From positions 1 through 40,218 of the forward strand of contig CAYGNF010000006.1 of NCBI GenBank assembly GCA_964351245.1: a stretch of 40,218 bases of DNA, read 5' to 3'. Position numbers and translations under genes: made by a program. Position 1 is the first letter of the stretch. Each line of letters begins with the position of its first letter. This document shows positions 1 through 8,458 of this stretch, in pieces. The notes beneath the pieces are model-generated. The model was not told the origin of the DNA. It made no database searches and worked only from the letters and a program-made list of their open reading frames with translations. The stretch is from JANRKH01 sp964351245. GTDB lineage: Bacteria > Pseudomonadota > Alphaproteobacteria > Rickettsiales > Rickettsiaceae.

Positions 1-96
1 TATATAGGAGCGCTAGGGCTTTTTGCGTTAGTGCTGATGTTAGTTAAGCTGCTGATTAGAGTTGCGAATTGTTGCTATATAAGGCTAGTAAAGTAA
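1..96 (+). CDS. C-terminal end of an unidentified membrane protein (partial, 5' end outside window)
   Basis: Frame 1 is open from the left edge to a TAA at 94-96 and encodes 31 residues. A hydrophobic stretch (GALGLFALVLMLVKLLI) looks like a last transmembrane helix, followed by a short basic tail ending RLVK. It converges with nth, and the two coding ends overlap by about 22 bases. The fragment is too short to assign to a family. That it is a real gene end is inferred from the membrane-helix-like composition and its tail-to-tail position. Confidence 0.4.
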   Translation, partial: YIGALGLFALVLMLVKLLIRVANCCYIRLVK

Positions 97-740
97 TCAC
101 AATGTTTTTGTATAGTGCACTCAGAGCATTGCGGCGCCCGCGCCTTGCATATATATCTACCATGCAAAATAAGCCAGTGATGAGCCCTATCAAGCCATTG
201 ATTTGGTATATTTGTTAGTAATTCTTGCTCTACTAGGCCAGGTTTTGAGGCTGTAGCAAGCCCTATTCTTCTGGATACTCTAAATACATGTGTGTCTACT
301 GGCATAGTACGAGATTTCATCCAGCAATTCAGCACCACGTTAGCGGTTTTTCTTCCTACTCCTGGCAGCTTTATGAGCTCATCAAACACAAGCGGCACCT
401 CTCCCTTAAAATCTTCAAGAATGATTTGGGACATACTGATTACATTTCGAGATTTTGTATTGCAAAAATTTAGGCTTTTAATGTAATGTCTTAGATCCGA
501 TTGACCAAGATCAATCATTAATGCTGGAGTAAAGGCTATTTCAAAAAGAGATCTAGTGGCTTTATTTACAGCCGCATCTGTAGTTTGAGCTGATAAACTG
601 ACAGCAACAAGCAATGTAAATAAGTTGATATATTCTAATTCAGTTTTTGGCTCAGGATTACTTGCCGCAAAAATATTAAAGATAGTATTAGATTTGTCAT
701 GAAGATTGTCTAATTTTTTTGATTTGTTTGAGATGCCCAT
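75..740 (-). CDS. nth: Endonuclease III (DNA glycosylase/AP lyase)
   Basis: Base-excision repair enzyme that removes oxidised pyrimidines and nicks the abasic site. The helix-hairpin-helix LPGVGRKTANVVL carries the catalytic lysine, and VDTHVFRV carries the catalytic aspartate. The C-terminal 4Fe-4S loop has the canonical C-x6-C-x2-C-x5-C spacing (CKARAPQCSECTIQKHC). The frame opens at 782, but I choose the ATG at 740 (221 aa): GGAG lies six bases upstream, and the length then matches E. coli Nth (211 aa) better. Even so it overlaps the 3' end of the upstream symporter gene by 31 bases, which suggests translational coupling in an ampG-symporter-nth operon. Family assignment is very secure; the start is less so. 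Confidence 0.95.
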   Translation of the reverse strand: MGISNKSKKLDNLHDKSNTIFNIFAASNPEPKTELEYINLFTLLVAVSLSAQTTDAAVNKATRSLFEIAFTPALMIDLGQSDLRHYIKSLNFCNTKSRNVISMSQIILEDFKGEVPLVFDELIKLPGVGRKTANVVLNCWMKSRTMPVDTHVFRVSRRIGLATASKPGLVEQELLTNIPNQWLDRAHHWLILHGRYICKARAPQCSECTIQKHCDYFTSLI

Positions 741-2098
741 CCAGTTCTCCATATTATTATAAAAGTAATAGTCGCACAGCATACACCTGTAAATACCGAG
801 CTAATCCTAATTATTGACGATAAATTTTCCGCTATTATAAATCCACTACTTCCTGCTATTGCTGTAATACAAAAACCTCTATCACTCAGTATAATTCCAT
901 ATAATATCCCTATTATAGGCACGACAGCTACTGGAGCCCAGACTCCAGCGGCAAAGATTACAATATCTACAATTTCTTTAAATTGCATAACAGCAAAAAT
1001 CGCTATACTTCCTATTAATACGCTAAGCATCTTGGTAAAATAAATCATATTATTATTATTGAGTATAGTGGCACGACCTACCCCTATTGGCTTTAGCACA
1101 TCATTTACTATACTAATCGAGGCAACATTGAGATCCGAATCTGCTGTAGACATTACCGAAGCCAGTAATCCTATTGCAATTACTCCTTTCAGACCTTCTG
1201 GAATTATAGTATCTATTAAACTGGAAAGGGCAAATCGTGGCTCGATAGAAGGAACGATGATACTCGCAAGTAATCCATTCAGACTAATACATACGATAAA
1301 TAATATATATATTAGAGTTTTGATATATATTGCACGCTTCACCAATCTAGTATTTTTACCCGCAATAATCCTCTGTATTAATGTAGGATAAAAACCCATA
1401 AAAGCAAAGCTCATAAATGCATATATAAAATTACTTACATCATCATTAGCGAGTACAAGAGGGTTTGAATCTATGACATAAAGAGACTGACTATGTTGTA
1501 AATAATAAACACCATATATAGATAGACCCGGAATCGCAACCAGCATTGCTACAAATTGTATAGTGTTATTAATGACAATAGACCTAAACCCACCGAAACT
1601 TGTATATGCTATGGTAATAGCGTAACTTACAGCAATACCGTAAATATAATCTATCTTGAGTATAGAGCTAAATATTATTCCACTCACACTTATTTGTGCA
1701 GACAGGTAGCCGATAGAGATAAGAGCAGCTGCAAGACCCGTGATAATTTGGGGAGTAGAGCCGTAATGCCTTCTAACGATTTCTCCAATCGTGGTAACAT
1801 TTTTATAAACTGATAATTTAGGCACAAGGTAGGTTGCGATAATTAAATCTATAGGTACACTGAGAATCAAAGCGTAGGAATATCCAAGATTGCCACTATA
1901 GGCCTTTTCAGCAATTCCAAAAGTTGCTCCTCCGCCGACCGCAGAGGCGAAAATAGTGGCAGTTAAGACAAAAAGATTGCTGTTGAGATCAGAGCCTAGT
2001 GTGCCGTATTCAGATAAAGTGGTTCCTTTGTTTTTATTGTATAGGCCTACAAAGAGTGTAAAGATTAAGTATATAGCAATTATTATAATATCTATCAT
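710..2098 (-). CDS. Sodium:solute symporter (SSS family), substrate unknown
   Basis: Inner-membrane protein of 462 aa, almost entirely hydrophobic, with about 12-13 predicted membrane segments. The N-terminal region (SEYGTLGSDLNSNLFVLTAT, then ASAVGGGATFGIAEKAY) and the later TSFGGFRSIVINNTIQF have the pattern of the SSS family (proline, pantothenate and related Na+-coupled carriers). Substrate cannot be read from sequence; proline or another host-derived organic solute is plausible for an intracellular bacterium. The start codon shares one base with the stop of the upstream ampG-like gene (TAATG), so the pair is probably translationally coupled. The 3' end overlaps nth. Confidence 0.85.
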   Translation of the reverse strand: MIDIIIIAIYLIFTLFVGLYNKNKGTTLSEYGTLGSDLNSNLFVLTATIFASAVGGGATFGIAEKAYSGNLGYSYALILSVPIDLIIATYLVPKLSVYKNVTTIGEIVRRHYGSTPQIITGLAAALISIGYLSAQISVSGIIFSSILKIDYIYGIAVSYAITIAYTSFGGFRSIVINNTIQFVAMLVAIPGLSIYGVYYLQHSQSLYVIDSNPLVLANDDVSNFIYAFMSFAFMGFYPTLIQRIIAGKNTRLVKRAIYIKTLIYILFIVCISLNGLLASIIVPSIEPRFALSSLIDTIIPEGLKGVIAIGLLASVMSTADSDLNVASISIVNDVLKPIGVGRATILNNNNMIYFTKMLSVLIGSIAIFAVMQFKEIVDIVIFAAGVWAPVAVVPIIGILYGIILSDRGFCITAIAGSSGFIIAENLSSIIRISSVFTGVCCATITFIIIWRTGWASQTNQKN

Positions 2099-3312
2099 TA
2101 TCTTATCTCTTTATCTGGAATGTTAATCATCTTGAGCAAAGCAATAGCAGGCACTATCATGATTATAGATATACCAAAAAAAATATCCCAGCTACATGTA
2201 GATACTATGTATCCTGACGCACTCGGTAATACAGCGCGGGAGAGACCCATCATTGCGGTAAAAATTGCATATTGAGTAGTTTTGAAACGCCCGCAGCACA
2301 AGCTTGTAATTAAGGCTATATAGCTAGACATTGCCATACCTCCAGTTACGCTGTCAAATATTGTAACTGTAAAAAGAGCCAAAGATGAAGGTGCGCATCT
2401 AGCAAGAATGATATAACCAATATGTGATATTGCATGTAATATTCCAAACCACTTTAATGATTGAGTTATATTATTTTGATGCATAAACTGCGAAGCTATA
2501 ATTCCTCCAACTGCAGCCCCTATGATCCCGCTCAATTTTCCTGCTAATGCTATCTGATTTTCTTGAAATCCTAGATGCAGCAAATAAGGATTTATCATAG
2601 CACTTATCAAATTATCTCCTGATTTGTATAACAGCAAAAATATTAAGAGTGATGCAATGAATTTAAAATCCCCTATATTCTGGAATATATCTTTCAAGTT
2701 ATATTCTGCAGACTCAGTTTTTGGGATCCGATCATAAGTTGCGCTCATATAATCAATAGCAACGACAGAACATAGAAATAATAAATACATCAGTGCAAAT
2801 AACTGATACTCAATCGTAAATGAAATATATTTGGATGCATAGATTGCTAGGGGGCCGCTCACTATCATGCCCATTCTATATCCAAAAATATAAAATCCAG
2901 ATGAAGCAGCAATAGAATCAGAGGGAGTATATTCGGCTCTATATGCAGAAAGAATAATATCTTGAGAAGAATTAATGACGGATAAAATCAAGCTAAATAT
3001 ACAAATAACTGATAAATTTTTCATCCCACTATATGCTATCATACTGCAAGTGATAAATCCTGCGCAATAAAGAATAATAAGCCATTTAATTCGGAAGTGC
3101 ACATTCAAGTTGATAAAATAAGGATGCACTCTATCAAAAAAAGGTGCCCAAATAAAATTAATAGCATATGGTGCGCAAACAAGACTAAACAAACCTATAG
3201 TTTCATTAGAAAAACCTTCCTTAGACATCCAAAAATTTAAGGTGTTGGAAGTAATGAGCAACAAAAAACCACTAATAAAGCCAAAAAAAGTAATTATTAG
3301 TTTTAGAATCAT
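2098..3312 (-). CDS. ampG: AmpG-like MFS permease (muropeptide transporter family)
   Basis: Twelve-helix major facilitator. The segment TIGLFSLVCAPYAINFIWAP followed by FFDRVHPYF matches the AmpG helix 2/loop pattern, and SSQDIILSAYRAE with GYRMGMIVSGPLA matches the AmpG helix 4-5 region. AmpG brings anhydro-muropeptides from the periplasm into the cytoplasm for recycling. The frame is open to 3468, but the first 52 residues are basic and unlike the family. I choose ATG at 3312 (404 aa), immediately before the first membrane helix, although no clear Shine-Dalgarno is seen there. Rickettsiales often carry several AmpG-like paralogues, some probably with other substrates, so the symbol names the family. 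nagZ elsewhere in the window acts in the same pathway. Confidence 0.75.
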   Translation of the reverse strand: MILKLIITFFGFISGFLLLITSNTLNFWMSKEGFSNETIGLFSLVCAPYAINFIWAPFFDRVHPYFINLNVHFRIKWLIILYCAGFITCSMIAYSGMKNLSVICIFSLILSVINSSQDIILSAYRAEYTPSDSIAASSGFYIFGYRMGMIVSGPLAIYASKYISFTIEYQLFALMYLLFLCSVVAIDYMSATYDRIPKTESAEYNLKDIFQNIGDFKFIASLLIFLLLYKSGDNLISAMINPYLLHLGFQENQIALAGKLSGIIGAAVGGIIASQFMHQNNITQSLKWFGILHAISHIGYIILARCAPSSLALFTVTIFDSVTGGMAMSSYIALITSLCCGRFKTTQYAIFTAMMGLSRAVLPSASGYIVSTCSWDIFFGISIIMIVPAIALLKMINIPDKEIR

Positions 3313-3721
3313 GCAGAAGTTTTGTATTAGTTTTACTCTTTTGGGTATACATGAATTCTGAGCACAAAAGATCAAGCGACTAAGTAATTTACGCAAGAGA
3401 ATGATCTCAAGATATCGAATCAATTCACTGAAAAATAACTTTAAGGCTCTGCAAGAGATAAGTAGCATAAACCAAAAAGTATCTAGTGGATTTAGCTAAT
3501 GCTCTATTATCTATATTCAAGAGATATAGCCTCACCGGTTCCTCTTTAGGCTAGATATATACTCATGTAGGATAATCTATACAATGATTATATGACATTA
3601 TCCTTTATATCACAACTCATATTATTGATTCAGCCATCAGAAACCATTAGTATGGCATATATCTCTATCAGCTATTCATTGATATACATATATTATGTTT
3701 TAATGCTATATGTTATTCATT
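3313..3721. other. Gap between the ampG-like gene and raiA
   Basis: About 410 bases without a supported gene. It holds the presumed promoter of the ampG operon (minus strand) and the 3' flank of raiA. A 64-codon plus-strand frame at 3592-3786 is low-complexity I/Y/S/L and overlaps the raiA end on the other strand, so I read it as chance. A CTATAT/ATATAG hairpin near 3510-3530 is too weak to call a terminator. No structured RNA is recognised. Confidence 0.5.
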
Positions 3722-4060
3722 CTATACAGACTCCTCATATATTACTGAGATTTTTGGATTATGATGATTGGTTATCTTATCCTTAAGTTTTAGAAGCTGC
3801 TTCTCTAATTTAGCCAGCGCCTTATCAAATGATGAATATGCATCATTGCATTCCGCGGCGCTTTTAATCATGACATGCCTTCCTGATCCCTCGTTAAAAT
3901 GAATATCACATTTAATTAAGTGTGCATTTTTTGCATAATGTATAGTTGCCGATATTGCTTGCGATAAATATTTGTGCGCAGATTTTTTGATTTTATCTGA
4001 TGAGTATTGAATTAGAGCTTGCCCTACTTCAAATTGCTTTCCCGATACTCTTACTTCCAT
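3722..4060 (-). CDS. hpf: Ribosome hibernation-promoting factor, short form (HPF/RaiA)
   Basis: Protein of 112 aa of the S30AE family, which binds the 30S decoding channel and inactivates or dimerises ribosomes in slow growth. The N-terminus MEVRVSGKQFEVG aligns with the first strand and helix of the family, followed by the long second helix (SSFDKALAKLEKQLLKLKDK). A strong ribosome site, AGGTGATATT, precedes the ATG. The protein ends after the N-terminal domain. Many alphaproteobacterial homologues are long forms of about 190 aa with a C-terminal dimerisation domain, which is absent here. The gene is divergent from clpX. Assignment is good; whether it acts like HPF or YfiA is unknown. Confidence 0.85.
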   Translation of the reverse strand: MEVRVSGKQFEVGQALIQYSSDKIKKSAHKYLSQAISATIHYAKNAHLIKCDIHFNEGSGRHVMIKSAAECNDAYSSFDKALAKLEKQLLKLKDKITNHHNPKISVIYEESV

Positions 4061-4513
4061 AATATCACCTCATATAATATATTGTTAGATCTATATATAA
4101 TTTCATTTACCAAAGAAAAAGCCAGCAAACATAGATGCCATAATATTTCTTGCGATAAATAATTTGCGCCTATTATAGGCGAGTAGACGCAAGTAGTAAT
4201 TATATACTCTATTACTAATATATACCCTATATTGTCTAATTTCTAGATATTTTAAACAACTTATTCTGTGTCAATGAAGATAATAACAATACGATATGAT
4301 GATAGCTCATCACGACACTTCATTAGAAATTGAGAGTAGCTATCAATCTTCATGTTTTGGAGGGTAATATCTATATATTTGGTCAGAGTAAAGACACACA
4401 AGGTAATAATTACATACTTATAAAGTAATTTTTTAAAAACAATATATTTGCAAAAAAAAACTATAGATGTAGAATAAGTGGATGCACCCCAACATTTAAG
4501 TTATTAAAAAATC
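4061..4513. other. Divergent intergenic region hpf/clpX
   Basis: 453 bases between two divergent genes. It contains a perfect 7-bp inverted repeat around one central base, CGCCTATTATAGGCG at 4167-4181, and a promoter-like element close to clpX (listed separately). The rest is AT-rich, with no ORF longer than about 25 codons and no recognised RNA. The palindrome could be an operator or a small hairpin. Confidence 0.5.
4448..4475 (+). promoter_or_regulatory. Predicted sigma70-type promoter for clpX
   Basis: TTGCAA at 4448-4453 and TAGAAT at 4470-4475 are separated by 16 bases, and the clpX ATG lies about 39 bases downstream. Found by eye in very AT-rich DNA, where such matches arise easily. 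Confidence 0.4.
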
Positions 4514-5767
4514 ATGACAAGAGACAACAAACAAAATTTGCACTGCTCATTTTGCGGAAAAAATCAACAAGATGTTAAGAGGTTAATAGCAGGACCCACA
4601 GTTTATATTTGCAATGAATGTGTAGATCTTTGTATTAGTATAATCAAAGAAGATAACACTATTAATATTTCAGATGGATCAAATAAAATTCCGGGCCCAA
4701 AAGAAATTTTCAAAATTTTGAATGAGTATGTAATAGGGCAAGAAAAGACAAAAAAAGTTATATCTGTTGCAGTATATAACCATTACAAGAGATTATCCCA
4801 CATGGATCACAACGTGGATGATATAGAAATTTCTAAATCTAATATTTTATTAATAGGGCCCACAGGCACTGGTAAGACATTACTTGCACAAACTTTAGCA
4901 AAAATTCTGGACGTGCCTTTTACTGTAGCTGATGCTACAACTCTTACTGAGGCGGGGTATGTTGGCGAGGATGTGGAGAATATTATTTTAAGACTCCTGC
5001 AAGCATCTGATTACAATATCGAAAAGGCTCAACGTGGTATAGTATATATAGATGAAATAGATAAAATTACTAGAAAATCTGAAAATCCTTCTATCACTCG
5101 AGATGTATCAGGAGAGGGTGTACAACAAGCTTTGCTTAAAATAATGGAGGGAACGGTTGCCTCTGTGCCACCTCAGGGAGGTAGAAAACATCCACAACAA
5201 GACTTTTTGCAAGTGGATACTACAAATATTCTATTTATATGCGGAGGGGCGTTCGTAGGGCTTGAAAAACTTATACAAGCTCGTACGTCTCAGAGTTCTA
5301 TTGGATTTGGCGCTCACCTCGCTTCAAAGAAATCATCACTTGATGCTAAGGACACTATGGAGCATCTTGAGGTAGAAGATTTAATCAAATTTGGCTTGAT
5401 TCCAGAATTTGTTGGAAGGCTCCCAGTAGTCACTTGTTTACAGGAACTTAGCAAAGACGCATTGATTAATGTCATGACTACTCCTAAAAATGCCTTGATT
5501 AAGCAATATAAAAAACTCTTTACAATGGATGGAGTAGATCTTGAATTTACCCCAGACTCACTAAATGCCATAGCAGAAAAAGCATTAGATCGTAAGACAG
5601 GAGCAAGAGGATTGCGCTCTATTCTCGAGACTATCCTCCTTGATACAATGTTTGACATGGATAAAATCAAGAATAAGCAGATACTGATAGGACATGATGC
5701 AGTAAAACAATTCGTCCACAAAGAAGTCACTCCCAAAGAAAAGATTTACAAAAAAAGAGCTAGTTAA
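4514..5767 (+). CDS. clpX: ATP-dependent Clp protease ATP-binding subunit ClpX
   Basis: AAA+ unfoldase (417 aa, the usual length) that feeds substrates to ClpP. The N-terminal zinc domain has four cysteines (C11, C14, C33, C36). Walker A is GPTGTGKT at 114-121, the pore loop GYVG at 147-150 and Walker B VYIDEID at about 176-182. The RKH loop (GGRKHPQQ) and an arginine-finger region (IPEFVGRLPV) are also present. In most alphaproteobacteria clpP lies immediately upstream and lon downstream. Here hpf is divergent upstream and an outer membrane protein gene follows, so clpP must be elsewhere. No good Shine-Dalgarno precedes the ATG. Confidence 0.98.
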   Translation: MTRDNKQNLHCSFCGKNQQDVKRLIAGPTVYICNECVDLCISIIKEDNTINISDGSNKIPGPKEIFKILNEYVIGQEKTKKVISVAVYNHYKRLSHMDHNVDDIEISKSNILLIGPTGTGKTLLAQTLAKILDVPFTVADATTLTEAGYVGEDVENIILRLLQASDYNIEKAQRGIVYIDEIDKITRKSENPSITRDVSGEGVQQALLKIMEGTVASVPPQGGRKHPQQDFLQVDTTNILFICGGAFVGLEKLIQARTSQSSIGFGAHLASKKSSLDAKDTMEHLEVEDLIKFGLIPEFVGRLPVVTCLQELSKDALINVMTTPKNALIKQYKKLFTMDGVDLEFTPDSLNAIAEKALDRKTGARGLRSILETILLDTMFDMDKIKNKQILIGHDAVKQFVHKEVTPKEKIYKKRAS

Positions 5768-6192
5768 ACATCTCTAGCTCCCAACCCAATTTTGCTCTGC
5801 AAAAAGCTAGCGTGAATCTCTCGGTCATATCGTTGATATAATCATGTATTTATAGATATAAATAATCCACTAACTTCTTTAAGGTGCCGCGCTTCTCTTC
5901 TTCTATATAATACACTTATACAAACCCCTTCCTAATAATCCTTGTTTTTGTTTAATCTACACTTTGCTATGGATAACTATATCAAATAAATACACTGGAT
6001 TATTGGAATTGCTAAGATCGCTTAATTAGATGTTGGATAAATGTCACAGTACTATGTTATTAATGCAGCACTATGTATCGTTTTTGCATCGAAGGTATTT
6101 ACATAGATCTCTAAGATATGCTATAACCTAATTCATGGGTACAACCTAATGTTGGTTTACTAATTGTTTAATTCATCAATGAAGGATATATT
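5768..6192. other. Gap between clpX and the outer membrane protein gene
   Basis: 425 bases. The 3' part carries a good promoter match and the ribosome site GAAGGA for the downstream gene. The 5' part has a CTAGCT/AGCTAG 6-bp inverted repeat about 25 bases apart after clpX, without a U-run, so no terminator is called. No ORF or RNA gene is recognised. Confidence 0.5.
6098..6127 (+). promoter_or_regulatory. Predicted promoter of the outer membrane protein gene
   Basis: TTTACA (6098-6103) and TATAAC (6122-6127) are separated by 18 bases, implying a leader of about 60 bases before the ATG at 6193. GAAGGA sits seven bases before that ATG. The pairing of good boxes and strong ribosome site fits a highly expressed surface protein; this is inference from sequence only. 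Confidence 0.5.
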
Positions 6193-6816
6193 ATGAAAAA
6201 ATTACTTATTGCAGCTACAGCTGCTACAATCTCATCATCTGCTTTTGCTAGCGAGGGGACATTTTACTTGCGCGGTGATGTAGGCGCTTCAATGCTTCCA
6301 AAGCAAACTCAGAAAAATTTCGATACTAAATTAAAATCTTCAACTCACGTTGGAGCTTCTATTGGAGTTGGATACTATGTAATGGATAATGTGAGATCGG
6401 AGTTAGCTCTTACTCATCATTTTACACCAAAGCAAAAATGCGCAAAAGAATCTGTAAATACAGTTAAAGCTTCTCCTACCGCTACTGCATTATCTCTTAA
6501 GGGATTACTAGATGTATATGATTTTGGTATGGGTCAAGCATTCTTAGGAGCAGGCGTTGGCTTCGCTCAACTTGGCGGTAAAATGGTTACCAAGAGTGGC
6601 GGCGTTGAAAAAAACTTAAAGTGGAAAAAGAAGAATAACTTCTCTTATTTGTTAACTGCTGGCTCATGTTTTGATGTTGCTGATGGCGTAAAGCTTGATG
6701 TAGCTTATACATATTCTGATTATGGCACTATCAAAAAAGTGAAAGATATGACAGAAGCATATAAATATCACTTCAAAACTCACAATATCGCAGGTGGCGT
6801 GAGAGTTGAGCTATAA
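6193..6816 (+). CDS. Outer membrane beta-barrel protein with signal peptide
   Basis: Protein of 207 aa. Residues 1-19 form a Sec signal peptide (MKK, hydrophobic core, AFA before S20), so it is exported. The mature part alternates polar and hydrophobic residues in a small, probably eight-stranded, OmpA/opacity-like barrel: FYLRGDVGAS, SIGVGYYVMDNVRSELALTH, QAFLGAGVGFAQLG, VKLDVAYTYSDYG, and a terminal strand GGVRVEL. Cysteines at 83 and 159 could form a disulfide. It is monocistronic, with its own promoter and a strong downstream hairpin. Rickettsiales use such barrels as abundant surface antigens; the exact function is unknown. Confidence 0.85.
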   Translation: MKKLLIAATAATISSSAFASEGTFYLRGDVGASMLPKQTQKNFDTKLKSSTHVGASIGVGYYVMDNVRSELALTHHFTPKQKCAKESVNTVKASPTATALSLKGLLDVYDFGMGQAFLGAGVGFAQLGGKMVTKSGGVEKNLKWKKKNNFSYLLTAGSCFDVADGVKLDVAYTYSDYGTIKKVKDMTEAYKYHFKTHNIAGGVRVEL

Positions 6817-6833
6817 GCTTAATAATCCTTACA

Positions 6834-6869
6834 CTAGAAATTTACTGATGTATATCTTGTAATTTCTAG
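6834..6869 (+). terminator. Hairpin downstream of the outer membrane protein gene
   Basis: A 9-bp perfect stem, CTAGAAATT at 6834-6842 and AATTTCTAG at 6861-6869, with an 18-base loop and no U-run. It lies directly ahead of the stronger terminator at 6880 and may help stabilise the 3' end of the mRNA. Confidence 0.35.
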
Positions 6870-6879
6870 AGCGTATAAA

Positions 6880-6913
6880 ATCATACTACGATCCTAAAAA
6901 ATCGTAGTATGAT
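6880..6913 (+). terminator. Rho-independent terminator of the outer membrane protein gene
   Basis: A 13-bp perfect stem, ATCATACTACGAT (6880-6892) and ATCGTAGTATGAT (6901-6913), with an 8-base A-rich loop, followed by AATTTTC. It is the clearest terminator-like hairpin I saw in the window and separates the surface protein gene from rpmB. The A-run before the stem would let it work on the other strand too. Confidence 0.65.
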
Positions 6914-7045
6914 AATTTTCACTACTATCTTCTTCTGCTATTACCTTATCTCCTCCACATCTTTATGCTGAACAATCATATTAATATTTTAGTATACAGT
7001 CCCAGATATTATACCTGTAATCACGAAATGATCTCTACTATCTCC

Positions 7046-7073
7046 TTGACAAAGTGTATAGTTTCTATATATT
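7046..7073 (+). promoter_or_regulatory. Predicted promoter of the rpmB-rpmE operon
   Basis: A consensus -35 box TTGACA (7046-7051) is followed after 16 bases by TATATT (7068-7073), about 33 bases ahead of the rpmB ATG. Confidence 0.5.
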
Positions 7074-7105
7074 CTTGTGGTTAGTAAATATAATTGAGCG
7101 TAAAA

Positions 7106-7393
7106 ATGTCTAGGGTCTGCGAATTAACTGGAGTTAGAGTTTTGACTGGGAATAATGTTTCACATTCACACCGTAAAACACGAAGAAGGTTTTTACCTAA
7201 TTTGCAAAATATCACACTACATAGCGAAGCTTTAAACATGAACTTTAGGTTTAGCATTTGCGTAAATGCCCTCAGAACTATAGAAGTCAAAGGAGGCTTA
7301 GATAATTTTTTATTAGGCGTAAAATCCATATACTTATCTAAAAATGCATCTAATGTCAGAAAGTTAATTAAGCAAAAACAACAACAGGCCTAA
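7106..7393 (+). CDS. rpmB: 50S ribosomal protein L28 (bL28)
   Basis: 95-residue ribosomal protein. MSRVCELTGVRVLTGNNVSH followed by HRKTRRRFLPNLQ is the family's N-terminal signature, and it ends in a basic tail. I start at ATG 7106 rather than at the in-frame TTG at 7094, because bL28 proteins begin at this point. rpmE follows after a single base, so the two are co-transcribed; this pair is also found together in rickettsiae. Confidence 0.95.
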   Translation: MSRVCELTGVRVLTGNNVSHSHRKTRRRFLPNLQNITLHSEALNMNFRFSICVNALRTIEVKGGLDNFLLGVKSIYLSKNASNVRKLIKQKQQQA

Positions 7394-7394
7394 C

Positions 7395-7616
7395 ATGAAA
7401 AAAGATATACATCCTAAATATAAACCATTAAAAATTAAAATAGGCGAAGACATGTTTCATACAATGTCTGCCTGTCCGCAGGATGAAATTCTTATGGATA
7501 TAGATTTTCGCAAGCACCCCGCATGGACCAAAAAAGGTGTAAGTGGAGCTAGTGACTCTGATAAGAATGTCAGTGCTTTCAATAAGAGGTTTGCTGGTTT
7601 GTCTTTAGGCATATAA
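7395..7616 (+). CDS. rpmE: 50S ribosomal protein L31 (bL31), zinc-free type
   Basis: 73 aa. It begins MKKDIHPKYKPLKIKIG and carries the conserved MDIDFRKHPAWTK block and the C-terminal FNKRFAGLS, as in rickettsial L31. The CxxC zinc-ribbon cysteines of the classical form are missing (only one cysteine), so this is a C-minus variant that does not need zinc. It lies one base after rpmB. Confidence 0.95.
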   Translation: MKKDIHPKYKPLKIKIGEDMFHTMSACPQDEILMDIDFRKHPAWTKKGVSGASDSDKNVSAFNKRFAGLSLGI

Positions 7617-7737
7617 TGCAAGTATGATTAATTGTTAGCAATAGTGCGAATGTTAGTGGATCCTTGTATTTACTACTTGCACAAATGAAAAAAACTTACT
7701 ATATTACCCTCCATTATTATTAAATTTTGAGAAAAAC

Positions 7738-8355
7738 ATGTCAACTCCCACTATTCTTAAATGCGAATTAAGAGAAAAATTAGGCACTGGCTCTGCTAGA
7801 GAACTCAGAAGACAGGGTATGATTCCTGCAACAGTATATGGGGGCAACAATACCGCATTATCTATTAGTATAGTAGAAAAAGAAATTACTAAATTATATA
7901 GAAAGCATGGATTTAAATCAACTGTGATAGAGCTTGATTTAAATGGAACATCTCATAAAGTTTTGCCAAAAGCAGTAGAGCTTCACCCTATACACGAGTT
8001 AGTACGTCATGCTGATTTTGTTTTTCTTCCAGAAGCGGGGCTTCAAAAAGTAGATGTGCCAATTTCATACGAAGGCCGCGATAAGTGTATAGGGCTCAAA
8101 AGAGGTGGTTTTTTTAACATTATCCATAGAAAACTAAGCTTGACCTGCCCAGTAGATAACATACCACTAGACATTAAAATAGATGTATCTGGACTTTATA
8201 TAGGATCCTCTATTAAATCCCAGTCTCTTGGGCTCCCAGAGGGTTGTTCTTATACCACATCTAAGAACTTTATACTTGCATCAATCACTGGCCGCGGAGG
8301 CAAATCTAAAGATGGAGAGTTAGATGATAACTCAGCTTCAGATAGCGCAAAGTAA
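7738..8355 (+). CDS. rplY: 50S ribosomal protein L25/Ctc (bL25, long form)
   Basis: 205 aa. The N-terminal 5S-rRNA-binding domain (GTGSARELRRQGMIPATVYG) is followed by the C-terminal TL5/Ctc beta domain (HADFVFL, KVDVPISYEG, and CPVDNIPLDIKIDVSGLYIG). It ends in a charged, disordered tail rich in G, D, S and K. It binds 5S rRNA in the central protuberance. It lies 120 bases after rpmE and may share its transcript. In many bacteria pth follows; here a gap and a glycosyltransferase follow. Confidence 0.95.
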   Translation: MSTPTILKCELREKLGTGSARELRRQGMIPATVYGGNNTALSISIVEKEITKLYRKHGFKSTVIELDLNGTSHKVLPKAVELHPIHELVRHADFVFLPEAGLQKVDVPISYEGRDKCIGLKRGGFFNIIHRKLSLTCPVDNIPLDIKIDVSGLYIGSSIKSQSLGLPEGCSYTTSKNFILASITGRGGKSKDGELDDNSASDSAK

Positions 8356-8458
8356 AATCTGAAGTTAGGAGACTTATAATGGCGCTTAGTTTTATTGTAC
8401 GTAATGTATATTATTAAGTGCAAAAAATAATACAAGTTTAATATAAAATAGTCATCTA

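Noticed and set aside
2098..3468. Longer ampG-like protein starting at 3468
   Set aside because: The extra 52 residues are basic and unlike AmpG; ATG 3312 directly precedes the first membrane helix.
3592..3786. 64-codon plus-strand frame beside raiA
   Set aside because: Low-complexity I/Y/S/L composition, no ribosome site, and overlap with the well-supported hpf 3' end on the other strand.
5314..5736. 140-codon frame antisense to clpX
   Set aside because: Shadow of the strongly conserved clpX reading frame; no family pattern of its own.
8379..8417. 12-codon ORF with a good TTAGGAG ribosome site after rplY
   Set aside because: Too short to judge; no link to a downstream control element. It might be a stump of a lost gene.
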